Made by a program: the position numbers and the translations under genes
The notes under the pieces: generated by a model
What the model saw: only the letters and a program-made list of their open reading frames with translations
Told to the model about the DNA's origin: nothing
Databases searched by the model: none
Source of the DNA: a bacterium
GTDB taxonomy: Bacteria > Vulcanimicrobiota > Xenobia > Xenobiales > JADMJV01
Length of the DNA stretch: 61,434 bases
Direction of reading: 5' to 3'
NCBI GenBank assembly: GCA_030149525.1
Contig: JASBRJ010000178.1
Span: 1 to 61,434, forward strand
Shown: positions 50,756-59,617 of the stretch, piece after piece
Layout: each line of letters begins with the position of its first letter
Position numbering within the stretch: position 1 is the first letter of the stretch

Positions 50756-53239
50756 TTATTGGGCGTTAGCTTTGAAGGTCACATATCTTACCGGCGAAAA
50801 GATGCTGGTGCTGGGGAAATATTTCAGCGCCTCTGCCGCCACCGGGTCGTAATTGAGCGAGAGTCGGAAGCCTCTAGGATTGTTGTTGTCGGTTTTTTGA
50901 GTGACGCCGGACTCCGCGGAGATGATGCCGCCGAAGAGGTTGAAGTCTCCTAGACCGTCGTTCCACTCCATGTCGTTGTCGCGAGCTTTGAACGCGCCCT
51001 TCTCTTTGCCGTTCTGCATCCGCCCGGCCATGATGATGGCGTAGACGTTTACCCCACCTTTGAAGTTACCGCCCTTGAAGTTTGTTTCGCGGTTGGCGGT
51101 ATCGGTATTCTCGTAGTTCTTGGAAGACTGCTGGACATCGATCCAGATATCTTCGGCAGCCAGCCCCAAGATGTGTTTCGAGTTGGGGGAAGTTTTTCCC
51201 AGAGCCAGTCTGTTACTTCCGTCGTTCTTGTCGTCGTTGCCGTCGTAATACTGGAGGATGCTGTCCTGAATCTCCAGATCTTTGCCTTTGGCCACGTTGG
51301 CCGCTAGAACTCGACCTTGATAGCTGAGATTGCCGCTCTCATCCTTGTACTTGGCCCCTTTGTTGGTTCCACGCACGTTCCAGAGATTGACGTCGCTGTA
51401 GACAACCCCGTTCGTGCGCCCTTCCATCACGGTGTATTCGGCATAATTTCCATCGTTGTCGGAGTAGTCGTTGTGGATCTTTACGGTATTGCCGTCGGCT
51501 ACCAGCAGGCGAGAGTCGTTGGGGTCGGTGATGGTGACACCATTGACTTTCACACCTTCGTAATAAGGGATCTTGTAGCTGCTGTCGTTGACTTCCACTA
51601 CGGAGTTCCATTCCTGAATCCACTTCTCACCGACAACTTCGTAGGCGCCGGGGTCGCCCTGAGAGGCGGCCTCCGTGGTGGTGTACTTGTAAGTTGCTCC
51701 AGCATCACCAGGGTCGCAATCCACCCAGGTCATGTAGGGGTCGGAGGTCACCGTCTGGGTGCCCCACTCCACGCACTTCTCCACCTGTTCCTGGCCAACC
51801 ACGACGTAAGAGCCCTGGTCCTCCGGATAGGTGCACGTATTGGCCACCTGGACAGTCTGAGACACACCGTTTTCGCCTGGGATAAACTCGGTGCGATATC
51901 CGCACTTGGCTCCATTCTGCTTGGTCACATCGACCCAGTTCGATTGCCACTCTTTGATGTCTTTACTGACCGTTGTGGTTTTGGTACAGACACTCTTCTC
52001 GTAGGTGGAGCCTGGCACTTCAACCTGCTTTTGATAGTGCTTGACATCGACTTTGTAGGAACTCGTGCCGGTCTCGACTTTGACCGAGCCCTGTCGTACC
52101 CGAATCTTCTGGTGACCCTCAGGAGTGATATCGAGCAACACGTCACTTGCGTCGGTGTAACCTCCGATGAAGATTCCACCTTTCACCTTGCCGCTGGGGT
52201 CGTTGGCCTTACCTGAATCGGTGTTGATCAGGAGGTCGGTATCACCGTCGGCTGTGAAGTTGGAAAGTTGCCACGGCTCGGGAACATTGTCGGAGCCCCA
52301 AGCCTGCTCACGAAGCTGGTTGTTCTGTTCCGGCATGAGAATCTGGTCGACCTGAGTGATGTTGTCCCGACCGTTCTCAACGATCTTCTCGTACCGCTGA
52401 ACGTTGGGTGAACCGTCCTGATTGTAGGGGACCAGATCCCAGTTGGCGGCATAACTGTTGCCGTTGGCGTACTGAACTCCGTCGCCTGCAATTCCAAGGG
52501 TGTTGGCCGGGCTTGTGGAGTCGGCTCGAAAAGCACCGGACTGAGTGATCCTTGCCAGCGGTCCGCTGATGAAGGCGTCCTGAGGCGAGCCGTCAGCCTT
52601 CTTGGCCGTCCAGAAACCGGTGCCGGGCGCCGCTAAACGGAGAAACGTATTGGTGTGAACCGGCCCCTGAATACCGTTAGGACCCATGGTGTAAATGTTG
52701 CCGTCGTCCCAGTCGGAGACGTAGAGAGCGAAGTCGGCGAAACTCTCATTCTGAACGGTGAGCTTTGCCACACGTTGAGGCTTTCCGCGCAAATACGAGC
52801 AACTCTCGATAGTATAGATACGCCGGAAGAAGTCGCTGTCGTCCATGCGAATCCGGGATAGGAAACTCCAGTTGTCGTCGACTTTATGGGCCACCAGTCG
52901 AGCATCCGAGGTGGAGAGATTGTTAGGCCAATCATTATCGAAGCTAAACGAGTGAGAGCCGAAATTCGCCACGTTGTAGGCTTCTACTTCCGAGTCGGGG
53001 ATGATGAAGCTGCCGGTGGCGTTCATCTTGTATTTCAGCCAGGCCACAGCATGATGACCACCGGCGTCGGAAGCGTAGTTAGCCTGAATGAGTTTTCGGC
53101 TGGTATCGGCGGAGTGAAACTCGGCGGGGATAATCTTGAAGAATGCTACAGAAAGTGAGAGTAAGACTATTAGGAAGAAAAATGAGAGAAGCAAAATGCT
53201 GCCACGAGACTTTTTTCTCCCTCGTTCATTGAGGGGCAT
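50756..53239 (-). CDS. very large PilX-like minor pilin with Cys-containing insert, cassette C
   Basis: An 827-residue protein. The N-terminus is PilX-type: 'KKSRGSILLLSFFFLIVLLS' then 'LIQANYASDAGGHHAVAWLK'. A beta-rich passenger follows, with 'GNIYTMGPNGIQGPVHTNTF' near residue 180. Residues about 400-560 form an insert with five Cys and an internal repeat (G-S-Y-V-V-V-G-Q-E-Q-V-E-K-C and G-A-Y-E-V-V-G-E-K-W-I-Q-E-W). The C-terminal part has 'GGVNVYAIIMAGRMQNGKEK'. AAGGAGG before ATG 53239 fixes the start. Likely a tip adhesin of a pilus-like fibre. Confidence 0.8.
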   Translation of the reverse strand: MPLNERGRKKSRGSILLLSFFFLIVLLSLSVAFFKIIPAEFHSADTSRKLIQANYASDAGGHHAVAWLKYKMNATGSFIIPDSEVEAYNVANFGSHSFSFDNDWPNNLSTSDARLVAHKVDDNWSFLSRIRMDDSDFFRRIYTIESCSYLRGKPQRVAKLTVQNESFADFALYVSDWDDGNIYTMGPNGIQGPVHTNTFLRLAAPGTGFWTAKKADGSPQDAFISGPLARITQSGAFRADSTSPANTLGIAGDGVQYANGNSYAANWDLVPYNQDGSPNVQRYEKIVENGRDNITQVDQILMPEQNNQLREQAWGSDNVPEPWQLSNFTADGDTDLLINTDSGKANDPSGKVKGGIFIGGYTDASDVLLDITPEGHQKIRVRQGSVKVETGTSSYKVDVKHYQKQVEVPGSTYEKSVCTKTTTVSKDIKEWQSNWVDVTKQNGAKCGYRTEFIPGENGVSQTVQVANTCTYPEDQGSYVVVGQEQVEKCVEWGTQTVTSDPYMTWVDCDPGDAGATYKYTTTEAASQGDPGAYEVVGEKWIQEWNSVVEVNDSSYKIPYYEGVKVNGVTITDPNDSRLLVADGNTVKIHNDYSDNDGNYAEYTVMEGRTNGVVYSDVNLWNVRGTNKGAKYKDESGNLSYQGRVLAANVAKGKDLEIQDSILQYYDGNDDKNDGSNRLALGKTSPNSKHILGLAAEDIWIDVQQSSKNYENTDTANRETNFKGGNFKGGVNVYAIIMAGRMQNGKEKGAFKARDNDMEWNDGLGDFNLFGGIISAESGVTQKTDNNNPRGFRLSLNYDPVAAEALKYFPSTSIFSPVRYVTFKANAQ

Positions 53240-53285
53240 CCGGTCCTCCTTCGGATTGAATAGAGCGAGTGAGTAGAGTTGAGTC

Positions 53286-53996
53286 TTAGTAGACGTAGCT
53301 AGGCGAGGGAACGTCCACGATTCCCTGAGCCTGCTCGAAGACATCGATCCGGTTACCGGCAGGGCCCTTCCGCTTGCCCACTGTGTGAATGATCACTTCC
53401 ACGGTATTACCCTCCAGGCGGTGAGTGTGGAAGTATTGCACGTCGAAGGCGATGGGGTGAAAACCGGCCGTGGTATCCACCGTATTGAAGGAGCTGTCCT
53501 GATATTTTCGGAGCAGGATACGTCCGAGTTCTATCTGGGTTCCGTCCTCCAAGGTGTACGGAATGGGGTTGGTGTCTTTCTCGAAATAGATCTCGTAGAA
53601 AAACACCGGCCGATTGAGCAGGTCGTAAGGAGCCTTGGGATCATAATTGGGAGCGAGGAAATCCTCTGTTGTGGTGAATTGAATGCTAGTGTAGGAGAGC
53701 AAGTCTGCCGCCGAGGGAGCGTCCAGCTTCTGATTGGGCGCAACGATGGCAGGGCTCGACGAGTTGGCTATGGCTGTTGCCAGGTAAGGAGTGATTTTAT
53801 CGATGGCAAAGCGTGCCTTTTGATTGAGGAAGATGGTCTGAGTCCCCTGAGAGACCAGGGCCGAAGACTGGCCCACCAGGGCTATGAGAACCGTAAAGAT
53901 GAGGCTAACCAGACCCATTACGGTGATCAATTCGATAAGGGAGACGCCCTTACGGGAGCGGATTGTTGGTATGGACGATCGCTGAGGTTGAGACAC
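53286..53996 (-). CDS. PilW-like minor prepilin, cassette C
   Basis: A 236-residue prepilin. A leader of about 17 residues ends 'IRSRKG', then 'VSLIELITVMGLVSLIFTVL' with Glu at +5. After the helix, 'TIFLNQKARFAIDKITPYLA' is typical of PilW/GspJ. The rest is beta-rich. The start overlaps the PilV-like gene by 47 bases, an unusually long overlap, but no later start keeps the leader. Confidence 0.87.
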   Translation of the reverse strand: MSQPQRSSIPTIRSRKGVSLIELITVMGLVSLIFTVLIALVGQSSALVSQGTQTIFLNQKARFAIDKITPYLATAIANSSSPAIVAPNQKLDAPSAADLLSYTSIQFTTTEDFLAPNYDPKAPYDLLNRPVFFYEIYFEKDTNPIPYTLEDGTQIELGRILLRKYQDSSFNTVDTTAGFHPIAFDVQYFHTHRLEGNTVEVIIHTVGKRKGPAGNRIDVFEQAQGIVDVPSPSYVY

Positions 53997-54486
53997 TGTT
54001 TTTGCCTCCTTCTGATTTCTGTTCCCAGTAGACCGTCACGTGCACTCTCACTAGATTCTCCTCGGCCGTGCCCTTGGCACCGACTCGCTCCATACGAATA
54101 TTTCGCTTGTAACGCAGAAGTTCTCGCTGTGTGTCATCGCGGTCTGCCTCACTGGTATTCCAGTAGCCAATGAAGTCTTTCGGGGTGTAGGGTGCAGCAA
54201 CAAGTTCGCGAGGGGGTTCCCCGCTGGAATCGTTAACTCCACTATCGGCTGTAGGCAGTCCGTCTCCCCCAATGGGGACCGCGGTGTCGACGAAATTGCG
54301 ACTCGTGGCGATCTCGATAAGCATTCTCGAGTATTGAGATGCTCGGGCAAGATCGTCACCATGTTTGGATTGGGCGTGACCGTAATAGAGCGAAGCTGCG
54401 ACTCCCGAAAGACCAACGGCTAAAACGCCGATAGCAATAAGCAGCTCGATCAGTGATACACCCCGCCTCCTGCTTGAGGTGAACAT
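53950..54486 (-). CDS. PilV-like minor prepilin, cassette C
   Basis: A 178-residue prepilin with leader 'MFTSSRRRG' and then 'VSLIELLIAIGVLAVGLSGV', the strongest class III signal of the set. 'RASQYSRMLIEIATSRNFVD' after the helix resembles PilV. No ribosome site precedes the ATG; instead a 7-bp inverted repeat occupies that place (54490-54508). It opens cassette C. Confidence 0.88.
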   Translation of the reverse strand: MFTSSRRRGVSLIELLIAIGVLAVGLSGVAASLYYGHAQSKHGDDLARASQYSRMLIEIATSRNFVDTAVPIGGDGLPTADSGVNDSSGEPPRELVAAPYTPKDFIGYWNTSEADRDDTQRELLRYKRNIRMERVGAKGTAEENLVRVHVTVYWEQKSEGGKNSVSTSAIVHTNNPLP

Positions 54487-54489
54487 ATA

Positions 54490-54508
54490 TACTACGTTAG
54501 GCGTAGTA
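54490..54508 (-). promoter_or_regulatory. inverted repeat directly before the cassette C start codon
   Basis: TACTACG-(5 bases)-CGTAGTA, perfect 7-bp arms, ends three bases before the ATG of the PilV-like gene. As RNA it would form a hairpin where the ribosome binds; as DNA it could be an operator. No Shine-Dalgarno sequence is visible beside it. Confidence 0.45.
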
Positions 54509-54585
54509 CGGACATCTGTTCTGTGATCCAGCCTACAATTTGAATTTTTTAACTCATTTTTATTACTTGTTATTACTGAGTGTGT

Positions 54586-55743
54586 CTATTTGGTCTGAAA
54601 ATAGATAGAGCAGGCGGGCGCACCCGCCAGTTCAATTCTGACCGGCCAGGCATTGACATGTCCTGTGGGCCTGGGAAGGGGTGCCCTGAGGGTCAATTTG
54701 ACCCGGGGGCTTCCGTCCGACGCGGGGGCTATCTGTTCCATACCGACTCCTCTCAGAGGCGAAGAAGAGCCCGTCACCACAGGGGTGAAACCCTCTCGGC
54801 GACTTTCAATTTTTGCTATCACGGAATCTCCAGCTGCTATCTGAAAGACACCTGGAACGGCTCGAGTCATGGGGTCGATCTCACCTCGTAAGGAAAGGAC
54901 CGGCAGGTTACTTTGTCCCTCTACAACGAGTCTGACTTTCTGCTCAAACTGTCCGGTGTTCTCGCCCGGTTTGTAACTGACCGTCACTTCCCCCGACTCG
55001 CCGGGTAACACAATTTTTTTGCTCAATTCGGCTCGAGTACAGCCACAGGTGGACTCAACTTTCGAAATATTGGCCGTGTGAGAGCCTAAATTCTTGTAAC
55101 GAACATTGATTCTGGTCTCCCTTTCCTGGGGTACCGAAGTGAGTTCGATAAGTTCTTGCTCGAAGACAATTTTCGCTTCTCCCTGGGGTTGATGGAGGGG
55201 TCTATTCACCAAGAGACCTCCACCTACAACCATGAGGAGCAGCGCCACGAGTGTGAGCCGACTCTTCAGGCTGAGCCTGTCCGGGTTGTTTAAGTAGCTA
55301 TCCACAGAGAGTCTGGGAGCCCCCTTGAGCCCCAACCAAGTGCCGGCAGCTATCATCAGCACGTTGACCAGCCAATGAGCGACGCTCACTTCCGAAGCCC
55401 CGGTAAAGCAGCCACAATCGACATTCAAGCCACGGACTAGAGCCGAACCGGTGAAGAGGGCAAATCCTAGTGAAAGGGCTGTGGCTGTCATTGCCGATAT
55501 TCGGGTCAGCCACCCGAGAAGCAAGCTACTGCCTATAAGAATTTCCAGCCAGGGTACCAAAACAGCCGACCAGGTGACCAGCTCCCCGGATATCAATCGA
55601 TAGTTTGCGATACTGCGCGCGAAGGCGGCCGGTTCCCCGATTTTCTGCAAGCCGGCCACCAGAAAGAGCGAGCCGAGAATCAAACGGAGCAAAATTGTGA
55701 GGGAATTGGTTCGAGAATTCTTGGACTTCACTGTCTCCATCAT
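54586..55743 (-). CDS. MauE/DoxX-like membrane domain fused to DUF1573
   Basis: A 385-residue protein. Residues 10-150 form four helices of the MauE/DoxX type: 'LILGSLFLVAGLQKIGEPAA', 'WLEILIGSSLLLGWLTR' and the MauE Cys motif 'NVDCGCFTG'. A fifth helix lies near residue 165. The C-terminal domain (about 195-290) is DUF1573: 'YKNLGSHTANISKVESTCGC' and 'ELSKKIVLPGESGEVTVSYK'. MauE-like proteins aid disulfide formation, and DUF1573 domains are Ig-like exported modules. Both domains have a C-G-C motif, suggesting thiol exchange across the membrane. The fusion is inferred to work in the periplasm. Confidence 0.87.
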   Translation of the reverse strand: MMETVKSKNSRTNSLTILLRLILGSLFLVAGLQKIGEPAAFARSIANYRLISGELVTWSAVLVPWLEILIGSSLLLGWLTRISAMTATALSLGFALFTGSALVRGLNVDCGCFTGASEVSVAHWLVNVLMIAAGTWLGLKGAPRLSVDSYLNNPDRLSLKSRLTLVALLLMVVGGGLLVNRPLHQPQGEAKIVFEQELIELTSVPQERETRINVRYKNLGSHTANISKVESTCGCTRAELSKKIVLPGESGEVTVSYKPGENTGQFEQKVRLVVEGQSNLPVLSLRGEIDPMTRAVPGVFQIAAGDSVIAKIESRREGFTPVVTGSSSPLRGVGMEQIAPASDGSPRVKLTLRAPLPRPTGHVNAWPVRIELAGAPACSIYFQTK

Positions 55744-55776
55744 AGTGTTTCGGTGGGTCTTGGAAAGTGAAGTAGG

Positions 55777-56437
55777 TCACCCTGCTTTGGAAAGATTGAG
55801 CGGTTCTCGGGCGAGAAGCCAATCCTCCGGGAGTTCCGCCCCTTCCATAACAGCAACGATTCCGCCCACAATGGCACAGGTGGTATCCCGGTCTCCCATT
55901 CCCGCTACGGTAGTCCACATGGCTTCCTCGAAGTTGTTGCCACTACGAGCCACGCACCATATACAGAAACCGACCGTGTCCTCGGCCAAGACCTGGTTGC
56001 CCGAACCCAGTTCGCCGGCAGCCCGAGACGGTTCGAGATCGGTAGGGAGGGCACGAGCCTTCTCCACATTGTCTCTGACCGTTCCTTCACCGAGGTAGGC
56101 AAGAACCGTGTCCCACAAGTCCCCTTCGCCCCGCGCCGCCCAGGCTGCGGCAAGAGCAACAGCCACCGCTCCTGCTATCCCCTCGGGATGCAAATGGGTG
56201 ACTTCGGCCGAGATGGCTGAGGGTGTCGGGCTCTAACTCACCTTCGTCTCGCAGGCAGGCCACGATGACTCTTGCCATGGCGGTGTCGTCGGTCCAGATC
56301 CATGGCTTATGGGGGACTTCCCGTTGAGAGATACGGGCCCACATGACGCCGGGGTTTCCGAAAAAGCGCTGCCCGAAGGCATCGCCAACGGAGAGTCCGT
56401 CGAGGGATATGAGCGATCTACCGAACGGTCTTGGCAT
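55777..56437 (-). pseudogene. ADP-ribosylglycohydrolase remnant (internal deletion and frameshift)
   Basis: Two pieces in different frames look like one ADP-ribosylglycohydrolase. The first has 'ISLDGLSVGDAFGQRFFGNP' and 'KPWIWTDDTAMARVIVACL' (metal Asp pair). The second has 'EVTHLHPEGIAGAVAVALAA' and 'EEAMWTTVAGMGDRDTTCAI' (the other metal Asp site). The frame changes near 56218. The family normally has many more residues between these parts, including a G-N-G-A-A-M-R segment, which is missing. So the gene has both a deletion and a shift. AGGAGG precedes the ATG. It lies just before a terminator and the ectB gene. Confidence 0.8.
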
Positions 56438-56476
56438 TGTGTCCTCCTGTTATCTTTCATCTTCGCGGGACAAACG

Positions 56477-56507
56477 AAAAAAGCCACCCTGTAAGGGTGG
56501 CTTTTTT
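56477..56507. terminator. strong bidirectional intrinsic terminator after ectB
   Basis: AAAAAA, then GCCACCCT-GTA-AGGGTGGC (perfect 8-bp stem), then TTTTTT. It lies 18 bases past the ectB stop and ends the ask-ectA-ectB operon, so no ectC can follow in the same transcript. Confidence 0.93.
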
Positions 56508-56525
56508 GTTGAGAACGTTCTCAGC

Positions 56526-57809
56526 TTAGGCGTGGGCGAGTTCTCTCTTGGCAACTTTACTCAGTGCGGCACGATAGCTCTCTTCCAGAATATCCAGACC
56601 CTGTTTCAGCAGGGAGGTTGAGATATTGAGGGGGCAAAGAACCTTGAGCACCTCGTCGTCGGAACCGGCGGTTTCAACGATGAGCCCACGTTCGAAAGCC
56701 TGGGCGGAAACTTTACCGGCAAGCTCTTTGTCGGTTGTGCTGCAGAGCCCCATGATGAGGCCTCGCCCGCGAACTTCGCCTTTGAGTTCAGGATGCTCGG
56801 AAGCGATCTTTTCCATTCTTTCACGAACCATTTTGGAGCGTTCTTCCACACCCTTGGTGATGGTGTCGTCGCGCCAGAACTCGAGAGCCTGGGCGGCGGT
56901 GATGAAACCGAAGTTGAAACCACGGAAGGTTCCGTTGTGCTCGCCGGGGGCCCATACATCGAGTTCGGGTTTGAAGAGAACCAGAGCCATAGGCATTCCG
57001 TATCCAGAGATGGACTTGGAAAGACAAACGATGTCGGGCTTGATGCCCGCCTCTTCAAAGCTGAAGAATCGTCCGGTTCGACCGCAACCTACCTGGATGT
57101 CGTCAACGACCAGGAGAATCTCGTGCTTCTTGGCGATGTGGGCCAAACGTTGTAACCATTCTTTAGAAGCGACGTTGATACCGCCTTCGGCTTGCACGGT
57201 TTCAAGGATAATGGCTGCCGGGAGGTCCACGCCGGAAGACGAGTTGAGAAGATGATTCTCAAGGTAGTCCAGGGTGTCGACCTTGTCGCCGAACTGTCCG
57301 TCGAAAGGCATAGCCGTGGTGTGGCTCAGAGGCACGCCGGCTCCTTGACGCTTGAACATGTTACCGGTGACGGCAAGCGAACCCAGAGTCATTCCGTGGA
57401 AACCGTTGTTAAAACAGATGACGTTATGGCGCCCGGTCACTTTACGAGCAAGCTTCAAAGCAGACTCGACAGCGTTGGTTCCGGTAGGTCCGGGAAACTG
57501 AATCTTGTAATTGAGGCCACGGGGCTCGAGGATGATCTCATTGAACTTCTTGAGCAGTTGCTCTTTGGCAACGGTGGCCATATCCAGGGAGTGAGTGATT
57601 CCATCACGTTGGATATACTCGATGAGAGCGCGCTTGAGCTTGGGGTGATTATGACCGTAGTTGAGGGCACCCGCACCGGCGAAAAAGTCGATGTATCGGC
57701 GACCTTGTCGGTCGAACAGTTCACTGCCTTCAGAACGGGTGAAAACTGTGGGGAATGAGCGGCAGTATCCGCGTACTTCTGATTCGTGCTTTTCAAAAAT
57801 CTCTAACAT
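56526..57809 (-). CDS. ectB: diaminobutyrate-2-oxoglutarate aminotransferase EctB
   Basis: A 427-residue class III PLP aminotransferase of normal EctB length. It makes L-2,4-diaminobutyrate from aspartate semialdehyde with glutamate as donor, the first ectoine step. Family marks are '[20 protein letters not shown]', '[20 protein letters not shown]', '[16 protein letters not shown]', '[20 protein letters not shown]' and the PLP Lys in '[20 protein letters not shown]'. AGGAGG within the end of ectA serves it. It follows ectA by two bases and ends before a terminator. Confidence 0.97.
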   Translation of the reverse strand: MLEIFEKHESEVRGYCRSFPTVFTRSEGSELFDRQGRRYIDFFAGAGALNYGHNHPKLKRALIEYIQRDGITHSLDMATVAKEQLLKKFNEIILEPRGLNYKIQFPGPTGTNAVESALKLARKVTGRHNVICFNNGFHGMTLGSLAVTGNMFKRQGAGVPLSHTTAMPFDGQFGDKVDTLDYLENHLLNSSSGVDLPAAIILETVQAEGGINVASKEWLQRLAHIAKKHEILLVVDDIQVGCGRTGRFFSFEEAGIKPDIVCLSKSISGYGMPMALVLFKPELDVWAPGEHNGTFRGFNFGFITAAQALEFWRDDTITKGVEERSKMVRERMEKIASEHPELKGEVRGRGLIMGLCSTTDKELAGKVSAQAFERGLIVETAGSDDEVLKVLCPLNISTSLLKQGLDILEESYRAALSKVAKRELAHA

Positions 57810-57811
57810 AT

Positions 57812-58306
57812 CTATCGTCCTCCTACCAGGGCTGGTTGTCTTTGTAAGGGTCCTACGCGCAGAAGCTTTTCTTCTTCGTGCTGCTTAGGGAAGCAGTGTG
57901 AGGGCAGAAAAGTACCTTCTTCACACTGAGTTTTGTTTCGTCGGGCGTAGCCGCGAAAGAGTGCAAGCGACGCCGCGTTAGACGGGGTCACGCTCGCTTC
58001 TAAATAAGTCTTTTCAGGATTGGCTTCAAACAGCGCCTTGATGAGGCGAGTGGCGAGTCCTTGACCGCGATAAGCCGGGTGAACACCGACCTGCCATACG
58101 AAGATGGTGTCTTCTTGCTCGGGCGGTTGAAAGGCCATCACAAACCCTGCCAACTGTCCGTCGCACTCGGCTACCAAACAGGTCTGGCTGAACAGTTTGG
58201 ACATAAGCGCGTAGCAGTATGATGTGTTGAGTTCGAGGGTTCCGGTGACTTTCACCAGGTCCCAAAGGGAGGCGCCGTCTTCTTGTGTGGTTGTTCTGAT
58301 TAGCAT
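57812..58306 (-). CDS. ectA: diaminobutyrate acetyltransferase EctA
   Basis: A 164-residue GNAT enzyme that acetylates diaminobutyrate to N-gamma-acetyl-diaminobutyrate. It has '[20 protein letters not shown]' followed by S-Y-C-Y, and the acetyl-CoA loop '[20 protein letters not shown]'. '[20 protein letters not shown]' is also typical. The start overlaps the aspartokinase stop (ATGCTAA). The order ask-ectA-ectB is a variant of the usual ectABC-ask. Confidence 0.95.
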   Translation of the reverse strand: MLIRTTTQEDGASLWDLVKVTGTLELNTSYCYALMSKLFSQTCLVAECDGQLAGFVMAFQPPEQEDTIFVWQVGVHPAYRGQGLATRLIKALFEANPEKTYLEASVTPSNAASLALFRGYARRNKTQCEEGTFLPSHCFPKQHEEEKLLRVGPLQRQPALVGGR

Positions 58307-59487
58307 AAAACTTTCTCCTCTACCAGGGACCCGTGAAGGAGTCCCACTGAATCTTTTACCTGGTCCTTGGGGACGAGGTAGGTCACTGAATGGGGTGTTA
58401 GATAAGAGCCTGCAAAAGGGACTCCCGAACGACGCATACGGTCGTAGATGGCGAGGCCGACTTTGGGATCGCAGCCGATGCCTTCACCGACTGCTGAAAC
58501 CGCTCCGTGGTCGTCGCTCACATCCAGAAAGGTCTTGTAGCGATCGGACAACTCTTCTACAAAGTTCTCCGTGTTTCCGATGTTGGCGGTAGAGACCACC
58601 ATACCGAATCCGTTGCTGCTTCCCGGGTCACTATAGAGTAGCTCACACTCGGAAAGATTCTGGTGAAGTTCCGGAGGTGGGCAATCGCCTCTGAGCGCCA
58701 GTCGGATGAGGTCGGTTCGACCGGTCACACCGAGAACCCGACCGTGGGCCGGACCTTCTCTGCGTCTAACCAGGGTACCGTTACCTTTCTTGAAACTGGA
58801 GCGTGCCGAAAGGGTCACTTCGTAGCGTCGGGCTGTCTCCACGGCTTCAGTTTTCAGAACGCGGGCTCCGTGACGGGCGAACTCGAGCATCTCATCGTAG
58901 TTGACCTCTGAGAGAAGAGTTGCCGATGGAACGGTTCTGGGATCGGCGCTGTAGACGCCGTCGACATCTGAGTAAATCTCGCAGCGGTCGGCCTTGATAG
59001 CGGCTGCCAGGGCGACGGCCGATGTGTCGGACCCACCACGTCCGAGAGTTGTGATGTCGCCTTTCAGAGAGATACCCTGAAAACCGGCCACAACAGCGAT
59101 CCTGTTGTTGTTGAGATGGTTCAGCACTCGTTCGGGCTTCATCTCGAGGATACTGGCTCTGGAGTGACAGGCGTCGGTGATAAAGCCGGCTTGGCGACCC
59201 GTGAGAGAGACGGACTCCGCTCCCTGCTCCTTAAGCGCCATGGCTAGAAGCGAAATCGAAACTTGCTCGCCCGCAGTGAGTAAAACATCGAGTTCGCGAG
59301 CGCACGGTCTGGAGCTGATGGACTCCGCCATCTCCATGTATTCGTTCGTCGTACTGCCCATCGCTGAGACCACGACGGCGATGCGAGCGCCCTCTTTCCA
59401 ACGTTCAACAATGCGGTTGGCCACGGCTTGAATCTTGTCCACCGTAGCTAAGGAGCTACCGCCGTATTTCATGACCACTGTTTCCAT
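58300..59487 (-). CDS. ask: aspartokinase of the ectoine operon
   Basis: A 395-residue aspartate kinase. It has 'VVMKYGGSSLATVDKIQAVA', the catalytic 'RGGSDTSAVALAAAIKADRC' and 'YSDVDGVYSADPRTVPSATL'. Two short ACT-like regions fill the C-terminus ('GMVVSTANIGNTENFVEELS'), less well kept than in lysine-sensitive enzymes. Aspartokinases in ectoine operons often escape feedback by lysine and threonine and supply aspartate semialdehyde. It is first in the operon here, preceded by a structured leader. Confidence 0.95.
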   Translation of the reverse strand: METVVMKYGGSSLATVDKIQAVANRIVERWKEGARIAVVVSAMGSTTNEYMEMAESISSRPCARELDVLLTAGEQVSISLLAMALKEQGAESVSLTGRQAGFITDACHSRASILEMKPERVLNHLNNNRIAVVAGFQGISLKGDITTLGRGGSDTSAVALAAAIKADRCEIYSDVDGVYSADPRTVPSATLLSEVNYDEMLEFARHGARVLKTEAVETARRYEVTLSARSSFKKGNGTLVRRREGPAHGRVLGVTGRTDLIRLALRGDCPPPELHQNLSECELLYSDPGSSNGFGMVVSTANIGNTENFVEELSDRYKTFLDVSDDHGAVSAVGEGIGCDPKVGLAIYDRMRRSGVPFAGSYLTPHSVTYLVPKDQVKDSVGLLHGSLVEEKVLC

Positions 59488-59527
59488 AATTTTTGTTCAC
59501 CACTTTCTTGCTGGTTGTTAAGTTGCT

Positions 59528-59580
59528 AAGACCCTAACCCCGGGGAGCATGGGAAAATAGGCCTGCATGTCCCGGGTCTT
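59528..59580. promoter_or_regulatory. 53-base hairpin in the leader of the ask operon
   Basis: An outer stem AAGACCC/GGGTCTT (59528-59534 with 59574-59580) encloses a second stem of GGGA(G)CATG with CATGTCCC, which has one bulged G (59543-59551 with 59566-59573). It lies about 40 bases before the aspartokinase ATG on the minus strand. On the plus strand it is followed by TTTT, so it could also end plus-strand transcription. Role undecided. Confidence 0.4.
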
Positions 59581-59605
59581 TTCGTATTCATGTTGGGAGG
59601 AAGCA

Positions 59606-59617
59606 GTACTCGAGTAC
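59606..59617. promoter_or_regulatory. 12-base perfect palindrome between ask and 59667
   Basis: GTACTCGAGTAC is fully self-complementary. It lies midway between the divergently transcribed aspartokinase operon and the unknown gene at 59667, a natural place for an operator. Chance cannot be excluded. Confidence 0.3.

Noticed and set aside
51317-52216. 299-codon plus-strand frame opposite the large PilX-like gene
   Set aside because: Antisense to a well-supported gene with a strong ribosome site; Val/Gly/His-rich composition typical of a complementary strand.
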